A DNA stretch of 64,000 bases from Progne subis subis (Eukaryota > Chordata > Aves > Passeriformes > Hirundinidae): assembly GCA_022316685.1 (NCBI GenBank), contig JAKJHU010000846.1, positions 1 to 64,000 of the forward strand. Reading direction: 5' to 3'. Of the stretch, positions 12,561 through 23,789 are shown one piece after another. The notes under the pieces were generated by a model. The model was not told the DNA's origin and did not search any database. It saw only the letters and a list, made by a program, of their open reading frames with translations. The stretch's first letter is position 1, and each line of letters opens with the position of its first letter. The translations under genes and the position numbers were made by a program.

Positions 12561-13940
12561 GCAGGTACACGTAAATTCCGCCCCGCCCCCCCCGGGATTT
12601 GACCCTGATAGGCTTAAATACCAAAATAGCGAAGAACCGTTTATTTCTTGTGCAACTCACTGGCAGTGGTCTCCTTATTCCTCCCCACCATAAGCTTGAT
12701 TAAAGTATACATAATATTTGGACCTAGTTCCCTGTGGGGCTATGGTTTTCAGTACGTCTATAAACGTGTTGCTTTTGATACCGTAGCTCAATGGTAAATG
12801 CAAAAAACAGCCAAGCCAAACCGAAATCTGCCATTGTCTTGCTAAATGACATGAAGGAGAGAGCAGAATGAAAGTTTAATTTATCTAATTTAATTGCACT
12901 TGGTGCCATCCATTTCAGAATACACACTAGTGAGATTTACATGATTTTTATCTATAATGACTGCGTAACTAAGGCCTGAAGGAGATCAGCAAAAGCTGCA
13001 ACTGCAACCTTGTCTCTTTTGCTCTTCACATGAATCTGGCTGTTCTGTGTGACAGCTTGGAGAAAGGGACGAGTATGTACCTTGCTGAGTCAGGTAAGAG
13101 CACTGAAATCCACCTGGATGAGAAGCAAGAGCTGTCATCAATCTCAGGTGGACCTAGCTGCATAAAATCATATAGAGGCACCTAAAATTGTCCACATTTT
13201 TCAGGTGTGTAGAACAACTGCAGTAATCTGTTTGCATCTGTCATCAGGAGAATTTAATTTAAAAAATAGGAGGAAGCCTAGTGGTGGAAAGGAAGCAGAT
13301 GAGTAAGTATCACATTAGTTTAATTAAGTCGTAAAAGGTTTCACTTCCTTTCCACTTAAAGGAAGGTGGCATACTACCATGTTACAAGCTACAGCAAAAC
13401 AAAACAAAAATAATGCAAAGACATTGTAAGAAACACCATGACTATAGCTAGACTTTGGTTTGGAAATGTCACAAAATATGAGGGGCACTAAAGAGCTACT
13501 CAAAGAAAAAGACACACTGGGTTTCAGGGTGGGTAAGATCCGGCGTACCTTGTGCAGAAGAGCTTTAAATTTGGATGTCATTGCCACAGGGCGGGTTTTT
13601 TCCTTTTTTTTTTAATTATTATTTTTCTCTCATATATACTCTCAGATTTCTCTCATATATACTCTCAGATGTTGCTTTCAGTAAGTCAAATGTCTGATCT
13701 GACCTAGGAGATGGTGAATTGCTGCCTCTCTAGACAGTAGGAACAAAATGACTTGCAAGACATCTTCAGAATTTAGGCTTTCCTTTCTCTCTATTTACCT
13801 TCTTGCATACCCCTTCTTACAACTTACTCTCCTTCTCTCTTTGGTGAGCTAAGGGAATTTATTCCAATTAGTTCCTGAAGACTAGCTAAAATAAGGTTAG
13901 AATATATTTATTTCTCTATGGAGTTTATGTATTTCTCTCA
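12561..13940. other. intergenic, no gene seen
   Basis: Upstream flank of SLC1A1. Contains a direct 23-bp repeat (13625-13647 and 13648-13670) and otherwise unremarkable AT-rich DNA. Confidence 0.5.
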
Positions 13941-13945
13941 ATACC

Positions 13946-14618
13946 TGTTGAGGGTTAAGTTCTCCTGTAGAATTTTTCCTCCCCATGAGTTGCTAGATTT
14001 TTAAGTAGGGAGAGTTAAGCGGTGCTTAACCTGACAAAAGAAGTTGATCACTTGGTTTTGGGGGAGGGAGGAGGCTCCCGGGAGAGCTGAGGTGTGGGCT
14101 CACTGCTCTCAGTCTTCCGGGGAGCACGGATCGGGCGACTGCTGGCTGCCTGCAGTCCACGGCTAACGGAGGAGTTTGGTCCTGGGAATTCTACCATCTG
14201 CTGGAGTGCCCAGGAATTCGGAGTTTCTTCGCTGTCCTGCTGGATTTTGGGTCAGCCCGGGGTCCAGCCGCTGCGGGTTCTCCGGCACTGCCCACTCCAT
14301 CTGCCAGGACACCCCCCTGCCTGCCGAGGACAATCCACCGCTTCCAGCTTCCAGCCATCAGCGCCGGAGCTTTCCACCGTTTGCCCTCGGGGTTCTTGGT
14401 TCTGTTTTACTGTTATTATAATTGCTGTTGTTGTTTGTCTGTCCTGTTATATTTACTAGTAAAGGACTGTTATTCCTTTTCCCCATAGCTCTGACCGAAA
14501 AGTTTTTTTTTTTTAATCTTCCAAATTATAATAACATGGAGGGAAGGATTTAAATTCCTCATTTCCTAGAGAGGCCTGCCTCTCCTTAGCAGACACCTGT
14601 CTTTTTCAAACCAAGACA
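13946..14618 (+). mobile_element. solo LTR, 5-bp TSD
   Basis: Begins TGTTGAGGG, ends CAAACCAAGACA, and is flanked by the perfect 5-bp duplication ATACC (13941-13945 and 14619-14623). The last 150 bp are homologous to the end of the LTR at 21934-22730, including a shared CAGACA..CTGTCTTT..CCAAGACA terminus, so both belong to one avian LTR family in the same orientation. A 5-bp TSD suggests an ERVL-type element. The GC-rich middle contains a 121-codon open frame at 14094-14459 that I do not regard as a gene. Confidence 0.85.
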
Positions 14619-14929
14619 ATACCAAAGTATTAAATATTCTTTTTTCGCATTAAGAATTTCATAGTACATTCCTGATGGATCTAAAATTAACTGCAGCTTT
14701 TTTAGGACAGAAAAATGCCCACCTGTGGGTATAAAACAATGTGATTGTAGCTGATTTATTTCTTCCTGGAGCTTACAATGCCTTAAAGGAGTTGCATAAC
14801 CTTAGAAGAAACATAATACAATTATGCTTTAAAACTTGTGAAGGCTAGATACAGATCTTATTTTTGTGTTCTGCAGCAGCAAGACACTATTGCATAATTG
14901 AATAATGAATAATACTGAAGACCTCTATA

Positions 14930-15219
14930 GGTTGTAATGCATTAATTTGGTTTATATTTTGTTTCATCGGAATTGTAATCACATAGTTTGTCCTTGCTCA
15001 GCTGTAACCCAATTCTGTTCCACTCCCACTTTATCCCTGACTGGGTAGTGGTTTGTCCCTGCCTCTGGGCCCTGCCCCCTGGGGAAAAAGCCCCAGTACG
15101 GGCAGGGCCTTGCTCCCTCTGGGACTGGTGAGCCACCAGGAAGAGCTCCAGCCAAGCAGGGCAGGACTCGAGAATAAAAGCTGTTATATCCAACGCGGTG
15201 ATAGAGAGCAGATTCTTTC
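14930..15219 (+). mobile_element. left LTR of element A (inverted, U5-truncated)
   Basis: Homologous along its length to the reverse complement of the right LTR (17915 to about 17055) and to the solo LTR 24889-25258. Its first base is G where the others have T of the terminal TG. It contains an AATAAA near 15174 and stops at ATTCTTTC, about 45 bp before the expected CA end. There it abuts gag sequence of the opposite strand, with a short T/C-rich overlap at the joint. Confidence 0.85.
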
Positions 15220-15221
15220 TT

Positions 15222-16176
15222 ATTTTTCCATGTGGAGTCCCAAAGCCTAAACTGTGTGGATGAGAAGAGAGCAGAAAAAAGCTGCCAGAGGTCTAAGGGA
15301 ACAATAGGATTCCCTGCTAAATTTGCTTTTAAAAGGCGGCGAAAGTATTCACTTTCACGTACAAATTCGGCCTGAGCTTTGCATAAACCCTGAACCGCTT
15401 GTTGGGGGAAGGGGTCCCAATTACTGTGGACAGCACTCCCCCTTTTTGACCATCGGTATGTGACAGGGGTGGCAGAAAAGCCGGGATCACTTCCTGCTTC
15501 CGGGTTCCCAGCTCCCCCCAACCTCCCCTCCAGGGTGTGGGAACAGGGACTGCGGGCAGGGAAGCTCTGGGAACCAGGGGCAGGGAGGGGCTGGAGGCTT
15601 GAGTCACACGGGGAGGAGTCGGAGGGTGGAGGTTTGAGGGTAGGGGGCAGAGTCAGAGGAGAGGGCAGTGCCAGGGGCGGCACCGAAGGGAAGGAGGGGT
15701 CTGGGGAGAGGAAGGGATTGCAAAAGGGATTGTGGGAAGGAGGGACAAACAAAGAGAGAGGCTCCTCGGGACTCCAGAACACATGGCTTTGGCCATTTTG
15801 GGAAACACAGGAGTCCGCTCTATCATGTGACCCCCCCCTCCCGAACTAAGACTAGCTTGGGATTCACTAAGATGAGTGTTTTGTGCACTCGGACTGCCTG
15901 CAAAAGCAAACCGAACCCGGGGATTACAAACTGGGGAAGAAGGGAGTTTGAGGGAAAGTTTCGGGGTTTCTCGAGGAATATTTGATTTTGGGGAAGGGAT
16001 TTTGGTGTCAGGATAGGGAGAAACTGAGGAAACTGGGGAAAGTCCACAAGGAAACGGCTTTCTTTTCTTTTCGTTTTGTTTTTGCATTGCAAATAGGATC
16101 TGCAGGCTCCAAAGAGCAAAATTTGCTTTTTCTTTATCATTAGGGGGGCTTGATTGAGACAATTTTTTTGCAACAA
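15222..16176 (-). pseudogene. endogenous retrovirus gag fragment
   Basis: A minus-strand open stretch from 15782 to about 15222 (roughly 185 codons) reads as a proline-rich linker (first 75 residues) followed by the N-terminal part of a retroviral capsid. The hallmarks are a W-D-P-F-P segment, a stretch with ESEYFRRLL, and LFSALFSSTQFRLW just before the break. Upstream, 16176-15780 is open in other frames and probably represents degraded matrix/linker with frameshifts. The frame runs on past 15222 into the complement of the inverted LTR, which is not gag. The capsid is cut after about 85 residues; nucleocapsid, protease and pol are missing. In the intact family, Gag builds the particle core. 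This copy cannot do so. Confidence 0.7.
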
Positions 16177-17003
16177 CTTCCCAAAATTCTGGGGAGCTTA
16201 TTTGCTCAGATGATACATCTGGAAGTTGAGCAAATAACCACTGAAGGAAATTTTTTAATTGCTTCTTGGAAAAATGGGTTTTCCCATCATCTTAAAATTT
16301 AATAATAGGCTCTTTTTTGAAACACAGACAGCCTAGCATCCATTTTTGGCTCAGATTTTAAGTTTCTGTGTCCCCTTTAACTGTGACTGAGAAACCAAAA
16401 GGAAAAAAAAACCTCGCTGGAGAGAAAAAAAGCCAAAAAGGGGAAACAGTTTCCTTTTCCACCACCCCCCCCTCCCCCCCCCCCCCCAGGCTGCCAAAAG
16501 AAAGCACCTTGAAGGTTTTTACTCTGAAAGCAAAAACCTTCCCCGAAAGGAAAAACCCTTTTCCCTGAGGTTCAATGCCTCTTAAAGGGATTTTCCCTTA
16601 GATAACAGAAAATGGTACTCACCAAAAATCCAGTGTTCCTTTCCTTTCTTTCCCAATCACTCCTATTGCCTGAGACTGATCCTTTTTGGTGCAAAAAGAG
16701 CTTCCAGTCTCTGATCCCAGGATCAGTTTTCCACGAACATGTGGTCACTCTCTCTGGGAGCAGCTTGCTGGTCGAGGGCTTCTTTGCAGCATTCCGATGG
16801 GATTTTTGAGTCCAAAGGAGAAAACGGCAGCTGTGCCTGTGGAACCCTGTGTTTTGGAGACTCCACAGCGAACACCAAGCCTGACGGGCCTGTCTCTGAG
16901 TGGGCGGGCTACGATTTTTGACTCACGTACCTGCGTGAGGTTCCTTGGCCATGTGCTCCCTGAGTGGTTCTTCCAGCTTTTTGGGAACCTTTTGTGGCTT
17001 CGA

Positions 17004-17021
17004 GCCACACGTAAGGCGCCA
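17004..17021 (-). other. primer-binding site, tRNA-Lys-like
   Basis: On the minus strand, two bases after the LTR end, the sequence reads TGGCGCCTTACGTGTGGC. It matches the 3' end of vertebrate tRNA-Lys(CUU) at 15 of 18 positions from memory. The following bases (TCGAAG) continue the complement of the tRNA T-loop. This fixes the right-hand LTR as the 5' LTR of a minus-strand provirus. Confidence 0.65.
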
Positions 17022-17023
17022 GA

Positions 17024-17915
17024 TGTGGATTTTCTTTATGAGACTAGATAACCGCTGATGGCAAAAGGAAAGAGTCTGCTCTCTATCACCGGGTGGGATA
17101 TAACAGCTTTTTTTTATTCTTGTGAAAAGTGCATATTATATGGCTCTACGCAAGATATTTACTATATGTATTAAGTTGTATTGATTATTAATGCTGTATT
17201 AATATTTTTATAGTATGGTAAATGTAGTTTTGTAGTTAAAATGTAGTTTTTATGTACCAACTACAGGAAAACATAAATCTTTCAGAGAAAAAAGCATTTA
17301 CTACTTCCTTATCAGAAGAAACCAACTTCTCCTGCCTTGCTCAGCCCTGAGGATGCCATAGAGATTAAAGGAAAAAGTGATACTAACCAGAGACAATTCT
17401 TTGTTTGAATGGAATTTATGCATCATGTATGAAATGTATGAATATTCAACAGGCTATTGCTTTTAAGAGATACTCCTTTGTTAACAGGGGTCCTTCTCTG
17501 GAGCTTTTTTGCTCGGAGAGGCACCCAGATGTCTGTAACTTTGTTTTTATTGTCTCGTATTGTCCTAACTTTAATTGTTCAATTTTTTTACTCTAATTCT
17601 ATTTTTATAACCATATTATTTACTATTAAACATTCAAAATTTAAAAAACAAGTGATTGGCGTTTTTCACAATTCTCGAGTCCTGCCCTGCTTGGCTGGAG
17701 CCCTTCCAGGTGGCTCACCGATGCCAGAGAGAGCTTGCCACTCCCCTGTCAGGGCTTTTTCCCCAGGGGGCAGGGCCCAGAGGCAGGGACAAGATACTAC
17801 CCCATCAGGGAGAAAATGGGAGTGGAACAGAATTGGGTTACAACTTAGCAAGGACAAACTATGTGATTACAATTCCGATGAAACAAAATATTAACCAAAT
17901 TAATGCATTACAACA
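17024..17915 (-). mobile_element. right (5') LTR of element A, split by a nested LTR
   Basis: On the minus strand it runs from TGTTGTAATGC at 17915 to CCACA at 17024. Removing the nested insertion 17121-17670 and one copy of its 5-bp TSD leaves about 337 bp. It carries the same AATAAA-AGCTGTTATATCC core as the left LTR and retains the U5 end that the left copy lacks. Confidence 0.85.
17121..17670 (+). mobile_element. nested solo LTR, 5-bp TSD
   Basis: Starts TGTGAAAAGTGC and ends GCGTTTTTCACA, with the perfect duplication ATTCT on both sides (17116-17120 and 17671-17675). It interrupts the right LTR of element A exactly between bases that are contiguous in the left copy. The 5-bp TSD and ends fit an ERVL-type solo LTR. 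The orientation is assigned from similarity to avian LTRs that end TTTTTCACA (from memory) and is less certain. Confidence 0.85.
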
Positions 17916-17921
17916 TCTATA

Positions 17922-20900
17922 TACCTATTCTTTTCTGCTAGTGTTTTGTCCCAAAAAATATTTAAGGAAAAAAGCATGCCAAAGTTCTAGGCTTTTTTTC
18001 CTTAATAATTTGTCTTTATTTTTTAAATTTCATCAGAAGTAATTCCATGGCCTTGATCTCAAAAACAAGCAAACAAACAAACACCCCAAAACCCCAAACA
18101 AAACAAAAACAAACAAACAAACAAAGCAAGAACCCACCCACAAATTAAAGAAGGGTTTGAAAAACATTTAAGCTGGTGAAATAGGGATGTTTTAAACATC
18201 CTGACGAGCAAGCTGTTTTTAATTTCTTTTTCCGACTATAGAATGATGGACATGGGCTTTGATCCTGGATGTAGAGTCAAGCTGGCAGTTTCTGTATAGG
18301 GAGCTATAAATTAAAAAAAACCGAACACCACAAAAAAGTATCCTAATAAAATGGAAAAGAAATGTAGCCCAAGGCCATGGATCACTCTTGAAATGTTGAA
18401 ATTATTCTAAAAATTAATTAATCTATAAGAAAAGACTAAAAGACATAATGCTTTGTGAGACTACCTGCTTGTACACCTGGTAAGTGCAACTACAGAGCAA
18501 ACAAAAATCTAAACTCTATTTAAAACATTTTTTGTCTTTGTCTGATTTTGAAACAACTTGGAATAATTATTAAATTAATAGAATGCATTTGTGGGAAAAA
18601 AAAGTCAATACATTTAATCTATAAAGATGATAATAATACGTTGTGTAGCTATATTGATCACCTTTACATAGTTGTCAGAGTAGATCATGGTAAAGATCAT
18701 ATGCATGAAAAAATGCTTAAATTTTGTCTGTTTAGTTTTTTTTAATGTGAGTGAAACATACAGAAGAATCAGTCTTGAAAATGTGAACACTGTCATAAGA
18801 AACAATGACATACATTGACCATGTTTGTTTTTTTCCCCTGAAGGCTAAAATAATTCAGATTACTTTGGTGTAGAATTAGGAGCGTACATAAATATATAAA
18901 TAACTATTCTATTGACAAATTATTACCACATGGTGACCTGATACTTACACAGCCATGTCTCAACAATAACTTCCAATCTGTAGACTTGTCTTAACTACAT
19001 TTTACGTGAATTTCTTAAGACCTAGGAATATTTTCAACGTTTTGAGGCACATGAGTGTTTCAGTGCTGGGAGATCCAGACAGAGCATGTACAGCATGTAG
19101 AACAGTACAGTGCAGATTGTAGCAAGTGGAAGCTTGCCCTTTCATGCATCTTAAAAAAGATCTTCAGTGATTCTAGTTAAGACAGGAAAAAATCACTTCA
19201 GTTCTACTTATTTAGACCTTCAGCTTTTTCTGCTTAGGTTAGCTTTTTTATATCATTTGTCTAAGTTTTGGTGACAGTTGATTTATTCCATAGAAAATGA
19301 ATGAAGTGCCTTTTTCTCATAGTTTATGGTGAGCACAGAAAAGAAATTGCATCAACAGGGAATTAATGAAATTTTGAGTATTTTTAAAAATGCTTTGCTA
19401 AAACAAAGTATTTTAAAAAGATTTTTTAAAAAGTGCTAATAATTTACATAAAATACAGGTAGAATAATTGAGGGTCTAAAATTCTTTTTTATTTGAGGTC
19501 AGCCCACCACATAGGAATTTTGCAACAGTTTTTTAATAACATAAAGCTACGGGTACATACAAAATTTGAAAACACAAACTGATCAGTTCCTGTCTAATAT
19601 CTCTTTTCATAATAAGAAAATTATCCAATAAAAATTGTAGCATTTCTAAGTTCAGTGAAGTACCAAAGCATGTGGAAGAAAATGCACAAAGCTGTATCTT
19701 ATGTATTTAAATGCTTTAGTTACCAAGCACCCAAAATCACAGAAATTTTCTTTATAGCCTGGAACATGTGCCTCCTGACCTCTGACCTCAATGTTTAATT
19801 TCCATATATGCTATATAATATAACATATGTGATAAGAAAAAATATAAGAAAAAAAAATTCCTCTCCTGAGCTTTACTTGACAGATGCACTGATTGTCCTC
19901 AAGGGCAGAGCTGATGGAGTGCTGATTTTTGGTTTAATAGCAGTAATGCCTTTTCTTTCAGACATGCTGTTTAATCCAATGTAGATTTAAACTACCAGAA
20001 TCTTTATTGGTATATTTAATTAATCCAAACCTCTCTTATAATTTTTAAGTCACATATATTTCTATTTCAGTATCTGAATCTGAATGCACAGAGGGATTCA
20101 TCTTAACTACTCAGAACTTCCAGAATATTACCAGTAGGTGCTTTATCTTCTGTTCGCACAGGTTTTTCTACTCCTACCAAAGGCAACCTAAACCTTACCA
20201 AATTAGTAATTCTCATGCTTTCTTTGACTGAGCTTGTTTAGAATTGTTGAATTTTGCGTTAAAATACATTAATAGCAGATTAAAAGGTCTGGATTTGGTC
20301 TAAAATTAACAAAGAGAGGACACTGGGGTGCTTTGTTTGTTTGGGTTTGGGGTTTTATTTGCTTCTTTTGGGAAGGTGTCAGTGGGTTGGGGTTTTGTCA
20401 GTTTTGTTGTTGGTGGTGGGTGGTTGGTTTTTTGTTTGTTTGTTTTGTTTTTTTCCCTTAATTAAATGAAATCCTGTGCCAGATCAATGGGATTTTTGTC
20501 TTTGGTGGAGTCAAAGGGACCACAGCTGGGAGGAAGGCAACAGCTGCAGGTGGGATTTTTGGTTGCTAGCTTATAGCCCTCTAATACTGAATATCTTTTT
20601 TCCTACAAAAACCCACTTTTGTTCCATCTCAACTAAGTGTTATTTTATCAGCCATTTTTCACTGTTGATATTAAAACTCAACTGTGTCAAACTAACACAA
20701 AAGAGTAATTATGAAAACATATTAGAATTCTTTGATAATGATTCACCTGTTATGCTTTTAAAACTTTGGATGCAGAACCCTACATTCTAGATCACTTCTG
20801 TTTGGTTTTTTTTTTAAATTAAATTGTGTTCCTGGCCCCAGTAAAACTACTGTGTATACTGTCACTTATTTTAATGAAATTTGGGAGATGTTGTGTCCAT

Positions 20901-21928
20901 GTCTTACTTGGAGGAATTTCTATCAGTGAGAAAGTGTTTGATTATTTTTTCTTGTTTCAAGTAGTGTAAATGTTTCATAATATGCTTGTACATTTTCCTG
21001 GCTGCAGATATTTATATTAGAAGAAGGCAGGCAAGCAGAGTGCGAAGGTGGCATCAAATGTGTTTCACAGATTGAGATTTAACTAGTAGTTATGTACTAT
21101 TCACAGAGGGCTGAAGGAAAGACAAGTTCTGAAAATCGTCACAGGCGGATACGCTTTACAAAGTCCAAAATTTCTCATTTGCCCAGAAAGTATGATAGCA
21201 TATCTGTGAAATGATCATAAACCAGCTGCTGTGTAAATCCAGGTGCCTACTGTGGTAATGATTTTAAAAATGGTTCTTCCTTTTCTTAATGATTCAGCCA
21301 CTTAGGAGTCCATTAAAAAAGCTAGACCAACATGCCCACAAACAGTTTTCCTTCCTAATTACACAAAAAGGTTAAGTATGAACAAGGACAAGTATAAGGA
21401 ACACATATTTTTCACAGCACCCTTCTCTAGCTTCATGTGAAAAGTTCTGGTATAATAAAAAAATAATTAAATTTGTATGAAGACTAAAAATCTGAGTTTC
21501 TGCAAAGCATTTAAAAATGTCTGACAGAGAATATCAGCATGGTAGTGACGAGGTTTGTGTTAAAGGACGATGTCTTCATGGGCAAAATTGTATTCAGTAA
21601 CCAACTTTTAAGTCTTTGTAGAGGAGATAAATACATCTGCTGTCTGGAGTGGAGGTTTACCTTTTCACTTCTGATTTCAGTAATATCTTCCCACTTGACT
21701 CAGAAATGAGCACTGCTTAAGTTAAATGACAAAAAGGAATTTGAACTAGACCTGATATATATTTCCAAGATTTTTTAGCTGTGGATCAGGCATAATTGCT
21801 TTCAGATGTGACTTGATATTGGGTGTTGCACAGGAAGGAAACTATTTAATATTGCTCTTTGATATTGCTCTTTCCAATATCTACAAGGCAATGCCACCTC
21901 AGAACAAGACAGAATCTGATCTCTAGGA
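17922..21928. other. intergenic, no gene or clear repeat
   Basis: AT-rich unique sequence. Holds a CAAA-rich simple repeat near 18067-18127 and a G/T-rich low-complexity stretch near 20330-20460. No open frame shows recognisable protein. Confidence 0.5.
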
Positions 21929-21933
21929 CTATG

Positions 21934-22730
21934 TGTCTTGGGTTGTCTTGGGTTATGTAACAAAAAAAAAAAAGTATTTTATTTCAACTGTTGAAAGCTG
22001 TTGGGGAGATGTTTTTTTCCTTATCCCTCCTTTCCTTTGTTTATCTGACTTCAAGGGGAAGGGGGGCAGATGCCTTCTGATAATGGCCCAGCCATTAAAT
22101 CCAGGTGGGACAGTGTTTCTTATCTCTTTCACCACCTCTCCATTCTCCAGAGGGACATCTTCTGATAATGGGCCATTAGGGCCCGCCAATGACATGACAC
22201 ATTCCATCATCCCATTGTGAGATGCTGCAACCAGCTGGGGAGGAGCCAACTGTTCCTAGCTGGATAAAAACTGGGTCTGAAGGACACAAGGTATCATGTT
22301 TTTCCACTGGATTCCCAGAGAAAGACTGGACCCATCTTGTCACCACTGGATTTTCTACAGGACCATCTCTACTCCACAGAAGCACATCTGTTACTCCAGG
22401 AGGACTTATTTTGGACTGCTTCTAACACCCTGAGCACCAGGGTGCCAGGTTGTATCCCTGACTCTGTCAGAGTTTTTCCAGGATTTTTCTTTGCTTCCTT
22501 GCTTGTTTTTTTTGGTACTACTACATTTGTTGTTGTTGTTTGGTTTTTGTTGTTGTTGTTTTTTTTTTAAATATTCCTAGAAAGGAACAGTTACTCCTAT
22601 TCCCATATCTTTGCACGAAAGGCCCTAATTGCAAATTTATAATAATTTGTAGGGAAGTGGGGTTCCATTCTCCATTCCAAGGGAGGCTCTAGCTTTCCCT
22701 GGCAGACAACTGTCTTTCAAAACCAAGACA
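21934..22730 (+). mobile_element. solo LTR of the CCAAGACA family
   Basis: Opens with TGTCTTGGGT repeated twice and ends AAAACCAAGACA, so the termini form an inverted TGTCTTGG/CCAAGACA pair. Flanks CTATG (21929-21933) and CTGTG (22731-22735) are a 5-bp TSD with one mismatch. Its 3' third is homologous to the LTR at 13946-14618. Its central GTTGTAT..CTGACTCTGTCAG segment is also found, inverted, in the LTR at 24028-24523. Confidence 0.8.
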
Positions 22731-22735
22731 CTGTG

Positions 22736-23785
22736 TGAAGGCTGGATTCTTACAGCAGTGGCAATCATGTCTTACCAGCTTAAAAAATTAAGAGATAAAA
22801 CTATGTTGAACAAATAGCATTTTATTACAACAACAATAATAATTTGTCCCCCAAATGAAGATGATATTTTTTTGCCATATTGGAGTAATGTCATTTAAAC
22901 TCCATAGTACACAAACTTTGTATGTATTGATACGAGGTGATGGTGAACAAAGCAAAAAATTATAGGATAATATTCTACTGCTGCTCCAGCAACTCTGCAG
23001 GATGCCTCATTATTTGATATATCATACAAGTAGCCACACTAATACATATGTAATTATAAAATTATAGATTCTAGCAGACAGTTGCTCCTTAGCAGTCTCC
23101 ACAAATTACATAAATGAAATTGAAGGGCACTGTTCACCCACACTCGATTTGGAGATTTATTTTAATGAAGACGCAATGAAGCAGAATGTTTTCATGATAG
23201 ACGATAATGATAGCAAATGAGAAAATTATTTTGGAACTCAAATCTCTTGGAAGAACATTGAAACGGATGAGTGGGTGAACACTAATTTAGAAGATGTTCA
23301 GCAAGTTTGCAGTAATACATTAACCTAGACAGCCAAAGATCTGAAGAGTGAAGTTGAGAAGGGCACTCAGAATTATTGGCTATGCAACTCAAAAATGAAT
23401 TATAGGTCTATGATCTGAACTCCTGGGACATTTCAAGAGTTTGAAAATATTCAGTGCCATTGGAATCCTTTCCAGGCAGAACTAAACAATCATTGTATTC
23501 CCAATTTGTTCTGAGGGGTTTTATCACAAGATTTGGAGCTTTAGCATGGTCTCTGTCTAAGTCTCAGCTTTTTTAGATGCCTGCACACATTAGAATAAAA
23601 ACATCCAATTGTGAACTGTGATTCTACTCCAAAAAATGTGGAAAAAAAAGGTGGAAATATACAATGGTAATGCACTGCTAATGGTTCAAGGAAAGAATTA
23701 ATCTTTTAAACTATTTAAAAATCTCATTATAGCTGATACTTTGCCTTCTTTCCAATCAATGCACTTGATAGGACCCTACAAGAAA
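22736..23785. other. intergenic, no feature seen
   Basis: AT-rich unique sequence without recognisable coding or repeat content. Confidence 0.45.
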
Positions 23786-23789
23786 GATG

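Larger units (their letters stand above)
14930..17915 (-). mobile_element. rearranged provirus with inverted LTRs (element A)
   Basis: The unit is flanked by the perfect 6-bp duplication TCTATA (14924-14929 and 17916-17921), so it integrated as one piece. Order on the plus strand: LTR in plus orientation (14930-15219), gag fragment on the minus strand, primer-binding site (17004-17021), LTR in minus orientation (17024-17915). The right LTR, PBS and gag form a normal minus-strand 5' half of a provirus. Where pol should follow, the sequence instead joins an opposite-facing LTR cut about 45 bp before its U5 end. Both outer termini are therefore U3 ends. A 550-bp solo LTR was inserted later. Pol, env and the 3' half are absent. 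The 6-bp TSD and lysine-like PBS suggest an ERVK (beta-like) group. Confidence 0.85.

Noticed and set aside
11584..12693. 369-codon plus-strand open frame over the CpG island, and similar long frames on the other strand
   Set aside because: GC-rich sequence has few stops. Composition is Pro/Arg/Ala-rich without domains, and it overlaps the SLC1A1 exon and promoter in antisense.
14094..14459. 121-codon plus-strand frame
   Set aside because: Lies wholly inside the solo LTR 13946-14618; no retroviral or host protein similarity.
14930..17915. Reading the inverted LTR pair as terminal inverted repeats of a DNA transposon
   Set aside because: The repeats contain LTR signals, one adjoins a lysine-like PBS and the interior encodes gag; the 6-bp TSD fits retroviral integration.
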